This document shows positions 1 through 6,270 of a stretch of DNA of 13,436 nt, piece by piece. The translations under genes were made by a program, and so were the position numbers. Within the stretch, counting starts at the first letter, position 1. The number at the start of each line of letters is the position of its first letter. A model generated the notes under the pieces. It saw only the letters and a program-made list of their open reading frames with translations, made no database searches and was not told the origin of the DNA. This stretch comes from DASZQY01 sp048498575 (GTDB lineage Bacteria > Pseudomonadota > Alphaproteobacteria > Rhizobiales > Kaistiaceae): assembly GCA_048498575.1 (NCBI GenBank), contig JBEHXS010000057.1:1-13436 (forward strand), given 5' to 3'.

Positions 1-338
1 TCATCGACAACGCGCTTGCGTATAGTCCCCCCGACAGCGCGATCGCCGTCGACGTGTCGCCGGATGGCGACGTCGTTGTGCGCAACCACGCCGCCATCAT
101 TCCCCCCGAGATCCTGTCCCACCTGCGCTCGCGGTTCGTGCGGGGCGCGACCGAGGCCACCGGCAGCGGCCTCGGCCTCGCCATCGTCGAGACGATCCTG
201 AAACAGGTCGGCGGCCAGCTCACGTTGCGCTCTCCGGCAAGCGGCTGGAGCGACGGCTTCGAAGCGGCTGTGAGCCTGCCGGTCGCCGGTCCCGTACGCC
301 TGCCGGCATCCACTACGCCGGCCCCCTCCAGGATTTGA
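1..338 (+). CDS. Sensor histidine kinase, C-terminal ATPase end (partial)
   Basis: This is the 3' end of a two-component sensor kinase; the 5' part lies outside the window. Reading from base 3 gives 111 residues of a HATPase_c domain. The N box is visible at the very start (IDNALAYSPP). The G2-type ATP-lid motif GSGLGLAIVETI follows near residues 53-64, and the pattern IPPEIL..RSRFVRGAT lies between them. The G1 box is unusual: where most kinases have D-x-G-x-G, this one reads VRNHAAIIPPE, with no glycine. The tail after the domain (LPVAGPVRLPASTTPAPSRI) is proline-rich and probably unstructured. The overall wording resembles TctE/QseC-type kinases of Rhizobiales, but sensor type and partner regulator cannot be told from this fragment. 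An internal ATG at 54 is not a plausible start, because the N box lies upstream of it. Confidence 0.88.
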   Translation, partial: IDNALAYSPPDSAIAVDVSPDGDVVVRNHAAIIPPEILSHLRSRFVRGATEATGSGLGLAIVETILKQVGGQLTLRSPASGWSDGFEAAVSLPVAGPVRLPASTTPAPSRI

Positions 339-363
339 CCTAGCGGACCGCATCCGACCCGTT

Positions 364-389
364 GGAACATTTTGCCGCCCCACCGGGTT
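364..389 (+). promoter_or_regulatory. Candidate EcfG (general stress sigma factor) promoter
   Basis: GGAAC at 364-368 is followed after 17 bases by GGTT at 386-389. The alphaproteobacterial EcfG/RpoE2 consensus is GGAAC, 16-17 bases, then cGTT, so only the first base of the -10 element differs. The site lies 32 bases before the microprotein start at 422, a sensible 5' leader length. This is motif reading only; no start site has been mapped. Confidence 0.55.
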
Positions 390-421
390 GCACTGCGTGT
401 CAACCAGCTGGAGGTGCATTC

Positions 422-499
422 ATGGGCCGCGCCGTATTGCTTTGGCTTCTCGGTGTTCCGATTCCCATCATCATTCTGCTCGCCATTTTCTGGCACTGA
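422..499 (+). CDS. 25-residue hydrophobic membrane microprotein
   Basis: An ATG at 422 opens a 25-codon frame ending with TGA at 497-499. The peptide begins MGRAVLLWLL, continues GVPIPIIILL and ends AIFWH, so it is almost one single membrane-spanning helix with a central GVPIP break. A near-perfect Shine-Dalgarno, GGAGGT at 410-415, sits six bases before the ATG. This is the strongest ribosome binding site in this part of the window. A second one (GGAG at 506-509) then serves the membrane protein gene at 516, only 16 bases downstream, so the two look co-transcribed. From memory, similar GVPxP microproteins recur in alphaproteobacteria, usually as unnamed hypotheticals. Function is unknown. 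The candidate stress promoter just upstream suggests a role in stress physiology, which is inference. Confidence 0.72.
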   Translation: MGRAVLLWLLGVPIPIIILLAIFWH

Positions 500-515
500 G
501 CCCTCGGAGAAAGTC

Positions 516-1454
516 ATGGCAAATCTGCCCGTTGGCGCAGTGGAATCCAGTGGCGGCTCTCGCACCGCCGTTTCGTGGCCGGCCATATTCGGCGGTGCAG
601 TTGTAGGGGCCGCCGTTGGCCTCCTTCTGCTCACGCTTGGCGTCGGTTTCGGCCTCCTGTCGGTCTCCCCGTGGGGCGGCGCGAGTCCCACCGCCTTCGG
701 CGTCGGGGCGGCGATCTGGCTCGTCGTGATCGAGTGGATATCGGCGGCAGTCGGCGGCTATATCGCCGGGCGGCTGCGGACCAAGTGGGTCGCGGTCCAC
801 ACCCACGAGGTGTTCTTTCGCGACACCGCGCATGGCTTCATTACATGGGCGCTAAGCACGGTCGTCGTCTTCGCCCTTTTCGCATCCACCCTGACTGCGG
901 TGATCTCGGGCGCCACTGGTGCCGCAACTTCCGTCGCCTCGGGCGCCGCGCAGGGTGCCACGTCGGCACTGCCCGACCTGCTATCGGGCGGCAGCGGCTA
1001 CTTTACCGATCTGCTGTTTCGGGCGACGCCTGCAACATCGACGGCGGCCCCGGCAGCAACGGCTCCCGCCGCGGCTGTTGCAACGCCGCCCGCCCCCGCC
1101 GCTGCGTCCGCCTCCGAGGCGCGGAGCGAAGCGACGACGGTCCTCCTTCACTCGGTTGCGACGGGGAAACTGGCGGATGATGACCGGACGTATCTCGGCC
1201 AGCTCATCGCCGAGCAGACGGGCCTAACGACGGCTGACGCCGAGACACGGGTCGACGCCGTGATGAAGCAGGTGCAGGACGCCACGACAAGCGCGAAGAA
1301 CGCGACCGATGCCGCCCGCAAGGCCGCGGCGGCAGCGAGCCTGATCTTCGCCCTCTCGCTTCTGATCGGTGCGTTCGTTGCCTCCGTCGCCGCCGCCATT
1401 GGCGGCAATGAACGCGACGAAGCCGAACAGCTGGTCGAAGTTATCGTGCGGTGA
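516..1454 (+). CDS. Four-helix inner membrane protein, PhnA-like type, unknown function
   Basis: The 312-residue protein has four likely membrane helices at about 22-48, 62-84, 108-130 and 272-295. The segment after helix 2 (GRLRTKW...HEVFFRDTAHGF) is charged and probably cytoplasmic, and it carries the most conserved-looking motif. Between helices 3 and 4 is a loop of about 140 residues, probably periplasmic. It contains an Ala/Pro/Thr-rich stretch (170-200) and then an amphipathic helical part (TGLTTADAETRVDAVMKQ). I recall this architecture in rhizobial proteins loosely annotated as PhnA-like membrane proteins; it is not an enzyme family I can assign. The ATG at 516 is chosen because GGAG at 506-509 lies at good spacing. 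The frame stays open back to 372, but that extension overlaps the microprotein gene and looks non-coding. A strong terminator follows at 1496-1526. Confidence 0.8.
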   Translation: MANLPVGAVESSGGSRTAVSWPAIFGGAVVGAAVGLLLLTLGVGFGLLSVSPWGGASPTAFGVGAAIWLVVIEWISAAVGGYIAGRLRTKWVAVHTHEVFFRDTAHGFITWALSTVVVFALFASTLTAVISGATGAATSVASGAAQGATSALPDLLSGGSGYFTDLLFRATPATSTAAPAATAPAAAVATPPAPAAASASEARSEATTVLLHSVATGKLADDDRTYLGQLIAEQTGLTTADAETRVDAVMKQVQDATTSAKNATDAARKAAAAASLIFALSLLIGAFVASVAAAIGGNERDEAEQLVEVIVR

Positions 1455-1495
1455 CGCGGTCTATTCCGCAACCCGACTGCCTTCGGTAACCTCTC

Positions 1496-1526
1496 CCCGC
1501 GGCCCGACCGGCCGCGGGAACTTTTT
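1496..1526 (+). terminator. Intrinsic terminator after the membrane protein gene
   Basis: A perfect 9-bp stem pairs CCCGCGGCC (1496-1504) with GGCCGCGGG (1510-1518) around the five-base loop CGACC. The sequence AAC and five T residues (1522-1526) follow. This is a textbook Rho-independent terminator on the + strand, 41 bases after the membrane protein stop codon. The T-tract ends only 16 bases before the next start codon at 1543. Confidence 0.85.
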
Positions 1527-1542
1527 CGGTCCGAGGCCTCCC

Positions 1543-1788
1543 ATGAGCAAACCGCCCGAGCGGCGCCGTCCTGCCGATCCGATGAAAGCGGCCGAGGCGC
1601 TATTCGCCAAGACCGCACCGCCCCTGCCGGAGGCCGCGGCAAAGCCCGCGGCACTTCCCGGCGTCAAGGAGACGGTGACGCTCCGCGTCGATCAGGACGT
1701 GCTGGAGTTCTTCCGGGAAGACGGTCCCGGCTGGCAGGACCGCATAAACGCGGCGCTGCGAAAGGCGATGTCAGACAGCCGCGGCTGA
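1543..1788 (+). CDS. DUF4415 / BrnA-like antitoxin-family protein (orphan)
   Basis: This 81-residue protein has a variable, Ala/Pro-rich N-terminal half and a compact C-terminal motif at about 45-76: VTLRVDQDVLEFF..DGPGWQDRINAALRKAM. That matches the DUF4415/BrnA pattern, in which a beta strand (LRVD) is followed by two helices forming a ribbon-helix-helix-like DNA-binding fold; in BrnTA systems BrnA represses its own operon and neutralises the RNase toxin BrnT. No BrnT gene is next to it on either strand, so it is an orphan here and may simply be a small regulator. The start at 1543 is supported by GAGG at 1533-1536; the frame is open further upstream but runs back across the terminator into the membrane protein gene. 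The stop lies six bases from the end of the convergent bamE. Confidence 0.72.
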   Translation: MSKPPERRRPADPMKAAEALFAKTAPPLPEAAAKPAALPGVKETVTLRVDQDVLEFFREDGPGWQDRINAALRKAMSDSRG

Positions 1789-1796
1789 CCGCGGCT
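1777..1796. terminator. Hairpin between convergent gene ends
   Basis: AGCCGCGG (1777-1784) pairs with CCGCGGCT (1789-1796) around a CTGA loop. It spans the stop codon of the DUF4415 gene (+) and reaches the first two bases of the bamE stop triplet (-). It could limit read-through from either side, but there is no T-tract in either direction, so termination is only possible. Confidence 0.35.
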
Positions 1797-2298
1797 AGCC
1801 CTTCATGCCGACGACGCCGGTGAGCACCTGCTGCAGGAAGTTTTCGTCGGCGCCGCCTGTCGGGGTGGTCTTGCTGATGAAATCGAAGACCTTCCCGTCC
1901 TGCAGGCCGTAGTTCGCCACCCGCGAAACCTGGTCCTTCTTGTCGAAATAGACCGCGACGATCCGCTGATCGACGATCTTGTCGGGCATGAACTGCGCCG
2001 GCCGGTAGCGGGTCTGGCTGATGTAATAGAAGACGTCGTTGCCGTAGTTGGCCGTCGTCGACGGCGAGCCCAGCGCGATCAGCACCTGGTCCTTGCTCGA
2101 CCCGACGGGGATCTGTTCCAGCGCATCGGGCGACACCACATAGCCGTGCTGCATGGTCTCGCCCATGCCAAGAAAGCCCGTGGGCGCCTGGGCAGCCGTG
2201 GAGGCAGGCTTTGTACTCTGGCAGCCAGCCAGAATCGCGGCGGCCATAACAAGCGACGCCGCCAGCGGCGCCTTCGATAGAGGTGACTTAACCCGCAT
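1795..2298 (-). CDS. bamE: Outer membrane protein assembly factor BamE (SmpA/OmlA lipoprotein)
   Basis: BamE is a small lipoprotein of the BAM complex, which inserts beta-barrel proteins into the outer membrane. The 167-residue product starts with a basic n-region and hydrophobic stretch (PLAASLVMAAAI) ending in the lipobox LAGC, with the acylated Cys at residue 26. The mature part carries the family pattern: I-P-V-G-S-S-K-D-Q-V near residue 63, then ALGSPSTT and NDVFYYISQTRYR, and a strand VDQRIVAVYFDKKDQVSRVANYGL. The ATG at 2298 is preceded on the minus strand by a purine-rich GAGGGGAC. It is transcribed away from the chaperone gene at 2421, an arrangement I recall as common in alphaproteobacteria. 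The C-terminus (DENFLQQVLTGVVGMKG) extends beyond the minimal E. coli protein, as is usual in this class. Confidence 0.92.
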   Translation of the reverse strand: MRVKSPLSKAPLAASLVMAAAILAGCQSTKPASTAAQAPTGFLGMGETMQHGYVVSPDALEQIPVGSSKDQVLIALGSPSTTANYGNDVFYYISQTRYRPAQFMPDKIVDQRIVAVYFDKKDQVSRVANYGLQDGKVFDFISKTTPTGGADENFLQQVLTGVVGMKG

Positions 2299-2420
2299 GC
2301 AGTCCCCGTCCCCTCGCCCGACTCCGCCGCGCCTCGCTTGCGGTCTTGGCTTTCGCTGTACCGTGCGCTACGCCAGCTTGCAACGCCTTCCGCCCCCTAT
2401 TCGAAAGGAGCCCGCGCCCG
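2299..2420. promoter_or_regulatory. Divergent intergenic region with weak promoter candidates
   Basis: These 122 bases separate bamE (-) from the chaperone gene (+) and must hold promoters for both. On the plus strand, TTGGCT (2346-2351), 16 bases, CTACGC (2368-2373) is a possible sigma-70 pair. On the minus strand, TTGCAA (2383-2378), 17 bases, TACAGC (2360-2355) is another. Both are poor matches to consensus, and they overlap. Confidence 0.28.
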
Positions 2421-2963
2421 ATGTTCGGTCGACTGTTCCGCCGCGACCATGAAGGCCAGGCAATTGCAGCGACCCTTTACGGCGCCATCGTGGCGCAGGC
2501 GCGAAACCCTGCGCTGTACACCGATTTCGGCGTCGCCGACACGGTGACCGGCCGTTTCGAGATGGTGGTGCTGCATCTCATCCTGGCGCTCGACCGGATC
2601 GCCGCCGAGGGCCCCTCCGAGAAGGGTCTCGGACAGGCGCTGTTCGACCTATATTGCGCCGATATGGACCGCTCGCTGCGCGAACTCGGATTTGGCGACC
2701 TTGGCGTCCCCCGCCGCATGAAGAAGATGGCACAGGCCTTTTATGGCCGCGCCGCCGCCTATCGGCAGGCGGTCGCGGCGGCCGACCGCGGCGCACTGGC
2801 CGCGGCAATTGCCCGCAACATATTTCCCGACGGCGGCAATCAGGCGCCGGCGTTGGCCGAATACGTGCTCCGCTCTGCCGAGGGGCTGGCCGCCGAACCG
2901 ATCGCCGAAATCCGCGCCGCCCACCTCAATTTCGCGCCTATCACCGCATCGGAGGCCGCATGA
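2421..2963 (+). CDS. Ubiquinol-cytochrome c chaperone family protein (CBP3/UQCC1-like)
   Basis: The family includes mitochondrial CBP3/UQCC1, which helps cytochrome b mature during assembly of the bc1 complex; the bacterial members are inferred to act likewise. The 180-residue protein has the family core: a first helix region (ATLYGAIVAQARNPALYTDFGVADTVTGRFEMVVLH), then LFDLYCADMDRSLRELGFGDLGVPRRMKKMAQAFYGR at about 80-115. The first stretch resembles the mitochondrial family's YxDFGVPDTxxGRFE pattern closely. The ATG at 2421 follows AAAGGAG (2404-2410) at good spacing. The frame is open back to 2346, but that part overlaps promoter-like DNA. Its TGA overlaps the ATG of the DUF177 gene by four bases (ATGA), so the two are translationally coupled. 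Confidence 0.88.
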   Translation: MFGRLFRRDHEGQAIAATLYGAIVAQARNPALYTDFGVADTVTGRFEMVVLHLILALDRIAAEGPSEKGLGQALFDLYCADMDRSLRELGFGDLGVPRRMKKMAQAFYGRAAAYRQAVAAADRGALAAAIARNIFPDGGNQAPALAEYVLRSAEGLAAEPIAEIRAAHLNFAPITASEAA

Positions 2964-3496
2964 GCGAAGGGATAATCGTGCGCAAGCTGCCGCTGACCGA
3001 CCTGCCGGCCAAGCCGGTGGAGGTCGAGGCGACAGCCGCCGAGAAGCAGCGGCTGGCGGAGGCCTATGACCTGCGCGAGGTGAAATCGCTTGCCGCCAGC
3101 GTGACGCTGGAGCCGATCGGCGGCGGTGTCGCCGTCGAAGGGCGCATCGTTGCGGACATCGTGCAGACCTGCGTGGTCAGCCTCGTGCCGGTGGACGAGC
3201 ACATCGACGAGCCGTTTGCGGTCCGCTTCGTGCGCGACCCAAACCAACTGCCGAAGGCGGGCTCCGAAATCGTCGTCGATCCGGCCGCCGACGATCCGCC
3301 TGAGCCGCTCGACGGCCCCTCGATCGATGTCGGCGCACTCGTCGAAGAATACTTCGCACTGGCGATCAATCCGTATCCGCGTGCGCCGGGGGCGGAGCTT
3401 CCTGCCGAGTATGCGGGGAGCGACGATGAGCGCGCACGTCAGTCGCCGTTCGCTGCGCTCGCCGGTCTGGCCAAGCCGCCAGGCCGCGCGTCCTGA
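2960..3496 (+). CDS. DUF177 domain protein (YceD family)
   Basis: The 178-residue protein belongs to DUF177/YceD, a family linked in E. coli and plants to 23S rRNA accumulation. Visible marks are the strand-rich core (SLAASVTLEPIGGGVAVEGRI), the conserved cysteine region QTCVVSLVPVDEHIDEPFAVRF near residues 68-90, and the segment DGPSIDVGALVEEYFALAINPYPRAPGAE. The tail QSPFAALAGL is also typical of alphaproteobacterial members. In many bacteria yceD sits before rpmF and plsX; here rpmF is absent and plsX follows directly after 117 bases. The start ATG overlaps the stop of the upstream chaperone gene. The molecular role in this organism is inferred from the family only. Confidence 0.88.
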   Translation: MSEGIIVRKLPLTDLPAKPVEVEATAAEKQRLAEAYDLREVKSLAASVTLEPIGGGVAVEGRIVADIVQTCVVSLVPVDEHIDEPFAVRFVRDPNQLPKAGSEIVVDPAADDPPEPLDGPSIDVGALVEEYFALAINPYPRAPGAELPAEYAGSDDERARQSPFAALAGLAKPPGRAS

Positions 3497-3613
3497 GTGC
3501 ACAAGATTCAAGCAGAAAGCCGTTGTTTGCCAGAGGGAAGGCTGTAATCATGCCGTGGCTCGCAGGGATGGGCAGCGGGATTCCGCGCCGGCGGATCTTC
3601 CAATAGGGCGGGA
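3497..3613 (+). promoter_or_regulatory. Intergenic region before plsX with a possible promoter
   Basis: This 117-base gap lies between DUF177 and plsX. The best sigma-70-like pair is TTGTTT (3523-3528), 16 bases, TAATCA (3545-3550), which would give plsX-fabH their own start in addition to read-through. I see no strong terminator or coding frame in it. Confidence 0.3.
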
Positions 3614-4681
3614 ATGACCGCGACGGTTACGGCTTCGCTGGACGTTATGGGTGGCGACAAGGGAGCGGCGATCGTGCTCCCGGGCGCGGCCCTTGCTTTG
3701 TCGCGCCACCCTGACCTGCGCTTCCGACTCTATGGCGACGAGAAGATTGCGCGGCCGATCCTCGATCGCATTCCCGAGGTCAAGGCAGCCTCGATATTCG
3801 AGCACTGCGACATCTCGGTGAAGATGGACGACAAGCCGAGCCAGGCGCTCCGCCGCGGCCGCTGGCGCTCATCGATGTGGCGCTCGATCGAGGCGGTGAA
3901 ATCCGGCGAGGCCGGGTTCGCGGTCTCGGCCGGCAACACCGGCGCGCTGATGGCCATGGCCAAGTTCTGCCTGCACTCGCCGTCCGGCATCGACCGGCCG
4001 GCGATCGCCGGAATCTGGCCAACGCTCAAGGGCGAGAGCGTGCTGCTCGACTGCGGCGCCTCGATCGGCGCCAGCGCCGACGCGCTGTTCGAGTTTGCCG
4101 TGATGGGCGCGGCCATGGCGCGCACCCTTTCCGGAAAGCCACGGCCGACTGTCGGCCTGCTCAACATCGGCGTCGAGGAAGTGAAGGGGCTGGAGCCGAT
4201 CAAGGCGGCCGGCCAGATGCTGAAGGAAGCCAATCTTGCCGATCTGGAATACGTGGGGTTCGTCGAGGCCGACGAGATCGGCAAGGGCAAGGCGGACGTG
4301 GTCGTGACCGAGGGCTTCGCCGGCAACATCGCGCTCAAAGCCGCGGAAGGCACCGCCCGGCAGATATCAGGCTACGTTCGCAGCGCCATGAATTCGAGCT
4401 GGCTCGCGCGCGCCGGCTACCTCCTGGCGCGCGGCGCCTTCAATCGGCTGCGCGCGCAGCTCGACATGCGCCGCACCAATGGCGGCGTCTTCCTCGGCCT
4501 CAACGGCATCGTTATCAAGAGCCATGGCGGTGCTGACCCGGAAGGCTTCGCCGCCGCCGTGGACATCGGCTACGCCATGGCGAAGAGCGGACTGGTCGAC
4601 ATGATCAGCCGCGACCTCGCCGCCTACCGCGCCACGCTGGCCGCCACCTCGCCTGCTTCCGCAAAGACGGGTGCGATGTGA
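3614..4681 (+). CDS. plsX: Phosphate acyltransferase PlsX
   Basis: PlsX converts acyl-ACP and phosphate to acyl-phosphate, the acyl donor for PlsY in phosphatidic acid synthesis; it is a peripheral membrane enzyme. The 355-residue product has the signature blocks in order: SLDVMGGDKGA (8-18), the DKPSQALRRGRWRSSMW block, AVSAGNTGALMAMAKFCL, RPAIAGIWPT, LLNIGVEEVKG, ADVVVTEGFAGNIALKAAEGTA, NGGVFLGLNGIVIKSHGGADPEGFA. All are close to those of rhizobial PlsX and the length is normal. The ATG at 3614 follows AGGG at 3605-3608. The stop overlaps the GTG start of fabH by four bases (GTGA), coupling phospholipid and fatty acid initiation genes. Confidence 0.96.
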   Translation: MTATVTASLDVMGGDKGAAIVLPGAALALSRHPDLRFRLYGDEKIARPILDRIPEVKAASIFEHCDISVKMDDKPSQALRRGRWRSSMWRSIEAVKSGEAGFAVSAGNTGALMAMAKFCLHSPSGIDRPAIAGIWPTLKGESVLLDCGASIGASADALFEFAVMGAAMARTLSGKPRPTVGLLNIGVEEVKGLEPIKAAGQMLKEANLADLEYVGFVEADEIGKGKADVVVTEGFAGNIALKAAEGTARQISGYVRSAMNSSWLARAGYLLARGAFNRLRAQLDMRRTNGGVFLGLNGIVIKSHGGADPEGFAAAVDIGYAMAKSGLVDMISRDLAAYRATLAATSPASAKTGAM

Positions 4682-5655
4682 CAGCCGTCCGTTCCGTGGT
4701 CCTGGGGGCAGGCGCGTACCTGCCCAAGAAGGTGCTGACCAACGCCGATCTCACGAAGATCGTCGACACGTCGGATGAATGGATCCAGCAGCGCACCGGG
4801 ATCCGCACGCGCCACATCGCGGCAGAGGGCGAGCTGACGTCGGACCTCGCGGTTGCAGCCGCCAGCGAGGCGCTCGCCAACGCCAATCTTGAGCCAAGCG
4901 ACATCGACATGATCGTCATGGCGACGGCGACGCCGGACAATACGTTTCCGGCGGCGGCGGTCACTGTGCAGGAGAAGCTCGGCATCACCCGCGGCTCGGC
5001 ATTCGACGTGCAGGCGGTCTGCTCGGGGTTCATCTTCGCCCTCACCACCGCCGATGCGCTCATTCGCGCCGGGCACGCCGAGAAGGCGCTGGTCATCGGC
5101 GCGGAGACGTTTTCGCGCCTTCTCGACTGGACCGATCGCTCCACCTGCGTGCTGTTCGGCGATGGCGCCGGCGCGGTCGTCCTCGGCCGCACGGTCGGCA
5201 GCGGCACGACGGCGGACCGCGGCCTGCTCTCCTCGCATCTGCGTTCCGACGGCCGCTACAAGGATAAGTTGTACGTCGACGGCGGCCCGTCATCGACGGG
5301 TACGGTCGGGCACCTGCGCATGGAAGGCCGCGAGGTCTACAAGCACGCGGTCGCAAAGGTGAGCGACGTGATGGAGGATGCGTTCCTGGCGACCGGCTTC
5401 ACCGCAGCCGATGTCGACTGGTTCGTGCCGCACCAGGCCAACGTCCGCATCATCGATTCCACCGCGGCGAAGTTCGGCATTCCGTCGGAGCGCGTGATCC
5501 GCACCGTCGACCATCACGGCAACACGTCGGCGGCCTCCATTCCGCTGGCGCTGGCCGAAGCCAGTGCCGACGGCCGCATCAAGCAGGGCGACCTGTTGCT
5601 GCTCGAAGCTATGGGTGGCGGCTTCACCTGGGGCGCCTCGATCCTGCGCTGGTGA
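4678..5655 (+). CDS. fabH: Beta-ketoacyl-ACP synthase III FabH
   Basis: FabH condenses acetyl-CoA with malonyl-ACP to start fatty acid synthesis. The 325-residue protein shows the complete catalytic triad: Cys115 in QAVCSGF, His252 in VPHQANVRI, and Asn282 in HHGNTSAASIPLAL. Other family blocks are TSDEWIQQRTGIRTRHIA (32-49), ATATPDNTFPAAA (82-94), FGDGAGAVVL (160-169) and the C-terminal GGGFTWGASILRW. The start is a GTG at 4678, four bases inside the plsX end; no ATG gives a better N-terminus, and MTAVRSVVLGAGAYLP aligns with the usual FabH start. The length is normal. A short 7-bp hairpin (5664-5681) without a T-tract follows, so transcription may continue into ihfA. Confidence 0.96.
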   Translation: MTAVRSVVLGAGAYLPKKVLTNADLTKIVDTSDEWIQQRTGIRTRHIAAEGELTSDLAVAAASEALANANLEPSDIDMIVMATATPDNTFPAAAVTVQEKLGITRGSAFDVQAVCSGFIFALTTADALIRAGHAEKALVIGAETFSRLLDWTDRSTCVLFGDGAGAVVLGRTVGSGTTADRGLLSSHLRSDGRYKDKLYVDGGPSSTGTVGHLRMEGREVYKHAVAKVSDVMEDAFLATGFTAADVDWFVPHQANVRIIDSTAAKFGIPSERVIRTVDHHGNTSAASIPLALAEASADGRIKQGDLLLLEAMGGGFTWGASILRW

Positions 5656-5663
5656 GCGCGATC

Positions 5664-5681
5664 CGTTGCATGCGTGCAACG
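5664..5681 (+). other. Short inverted repeat after fabH
   Basis: CGTTGCA (5664-5670) and TGCAACG (5675-5681) form a 7-bp stem around TGCG, nine bases after the fabH stop. No T-tract follows, so it is a weak terminator at best. It could instead be a processing or stability hairpin between fabH and ihfA. Confidence 0.3.
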
Positions 5682-5798
5682 CGACAGAGAGCGCCGGTCT
5701 GTATCGGTTGATTCTGCAGACCGCACCTAATAGGCTATCGTATTGGTTTGATTAGAGAGAATTCCGCCTTCAGCGGCGCCATCCGGTGGGACGAGGCC

Positions 5799-6182
5799 AT
5801 GGCTGGGAAGACGGTGACGCGCGCCGATCTGTGTGAGGCGGTCTACCAGACGGTGGGCCTTTCGCGCACGGAGTCGGCTGAACTCGTCGAGTTGGTGCTG
5901 GACGAGATTACCGGCTCGATCGTCCGGGGCGAGGCCGTGAAGCTGTCGTCCTTCGGCTCATTCGTGGTGCGCAAGAAGGGCGAGCGCGTCGGCCGCAATC
6001 CCAAAACGGGCGAAGAAGTGCCGATTTCGCCGCGGCGGGTAATGGTTTTCAAGCCGAGCAACGTGCTCAAGCAGAAGATCAACGAGGTGATGCTGAACGG
6101 CAGCCACCCCGCCGATGGCGGCGAGTCGAACGACAGCAACGAGGGCGGCTCGCCGTCTGCTCTGGACGGCGCCGGCGCCTAG
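5799..6182 (+). CDS. ihfA: Integration host factor subunit alpha
   Basis: IHF-alpha pairs with IHF-beta to bend DNA sharply in transcription, replication and recombination. The protein starts MAGKTVTRADLCEAVYQTVGLSRTESAE, the usual alphaproteobacterial beginning. It has the HU/IHF core GSFVVRKKGERVGRNPKTGEE, with the intercalating proline at residue 68. The alpha-specific segment VPISPRRVMVFKPSNVLKQKIN (74-95) separates it from HU and IHF-beta. The product is 127 residues against about 100 in E. coli. The extra 27 residues (from GSHPADGGES onward) are Ser/Gly/Asp/Glu-rich, probably disordered and acidic. The ATG at 5799 is preceded by ACGAGG; the frame is open back to 5748, but that extension has no family match. 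The 143-base gap after fabH shows no promoter I would defend. Confidence 0.96.
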   Translation: MAGKTVTRADLCEAVYQTVGLSRTESAELVELVLDEITGSIVRGEAVKLSSFGSFVVRKKGERVGRNPKTGEEVPISPRRVMVFKPSNVLKQKINEVMLNGSHPADGGESNDSNEGGSPSALDGAGA

Positions 6183-6270
6183 CAGTTTTCGCCGGGCGGC
6201 CTGCAACCCCGCACCGCCCGCTTCAACGGCCGCCTGTGAAGTCGCGGTCCGCAGCTTCCGGTAGAAACGC

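Noticed and set aside
372..515. Upstream extension of the membrane protein to an ATG at 372
   Set aside because: It would overlap the candidate promoter's -10 region and the whole microprotein gene. It has no ribosome binding site as good as the one before 516, and its residues do not look like a signal or a membrane segment.
1455..1794. A BrnT-type toxin partner for the DUF4415 gene
   Set aside because: I looked on both strands around the gene for the BrnT pattern (F-x-W-D-x-x-K and N-x-x-K-H) and did not see it.
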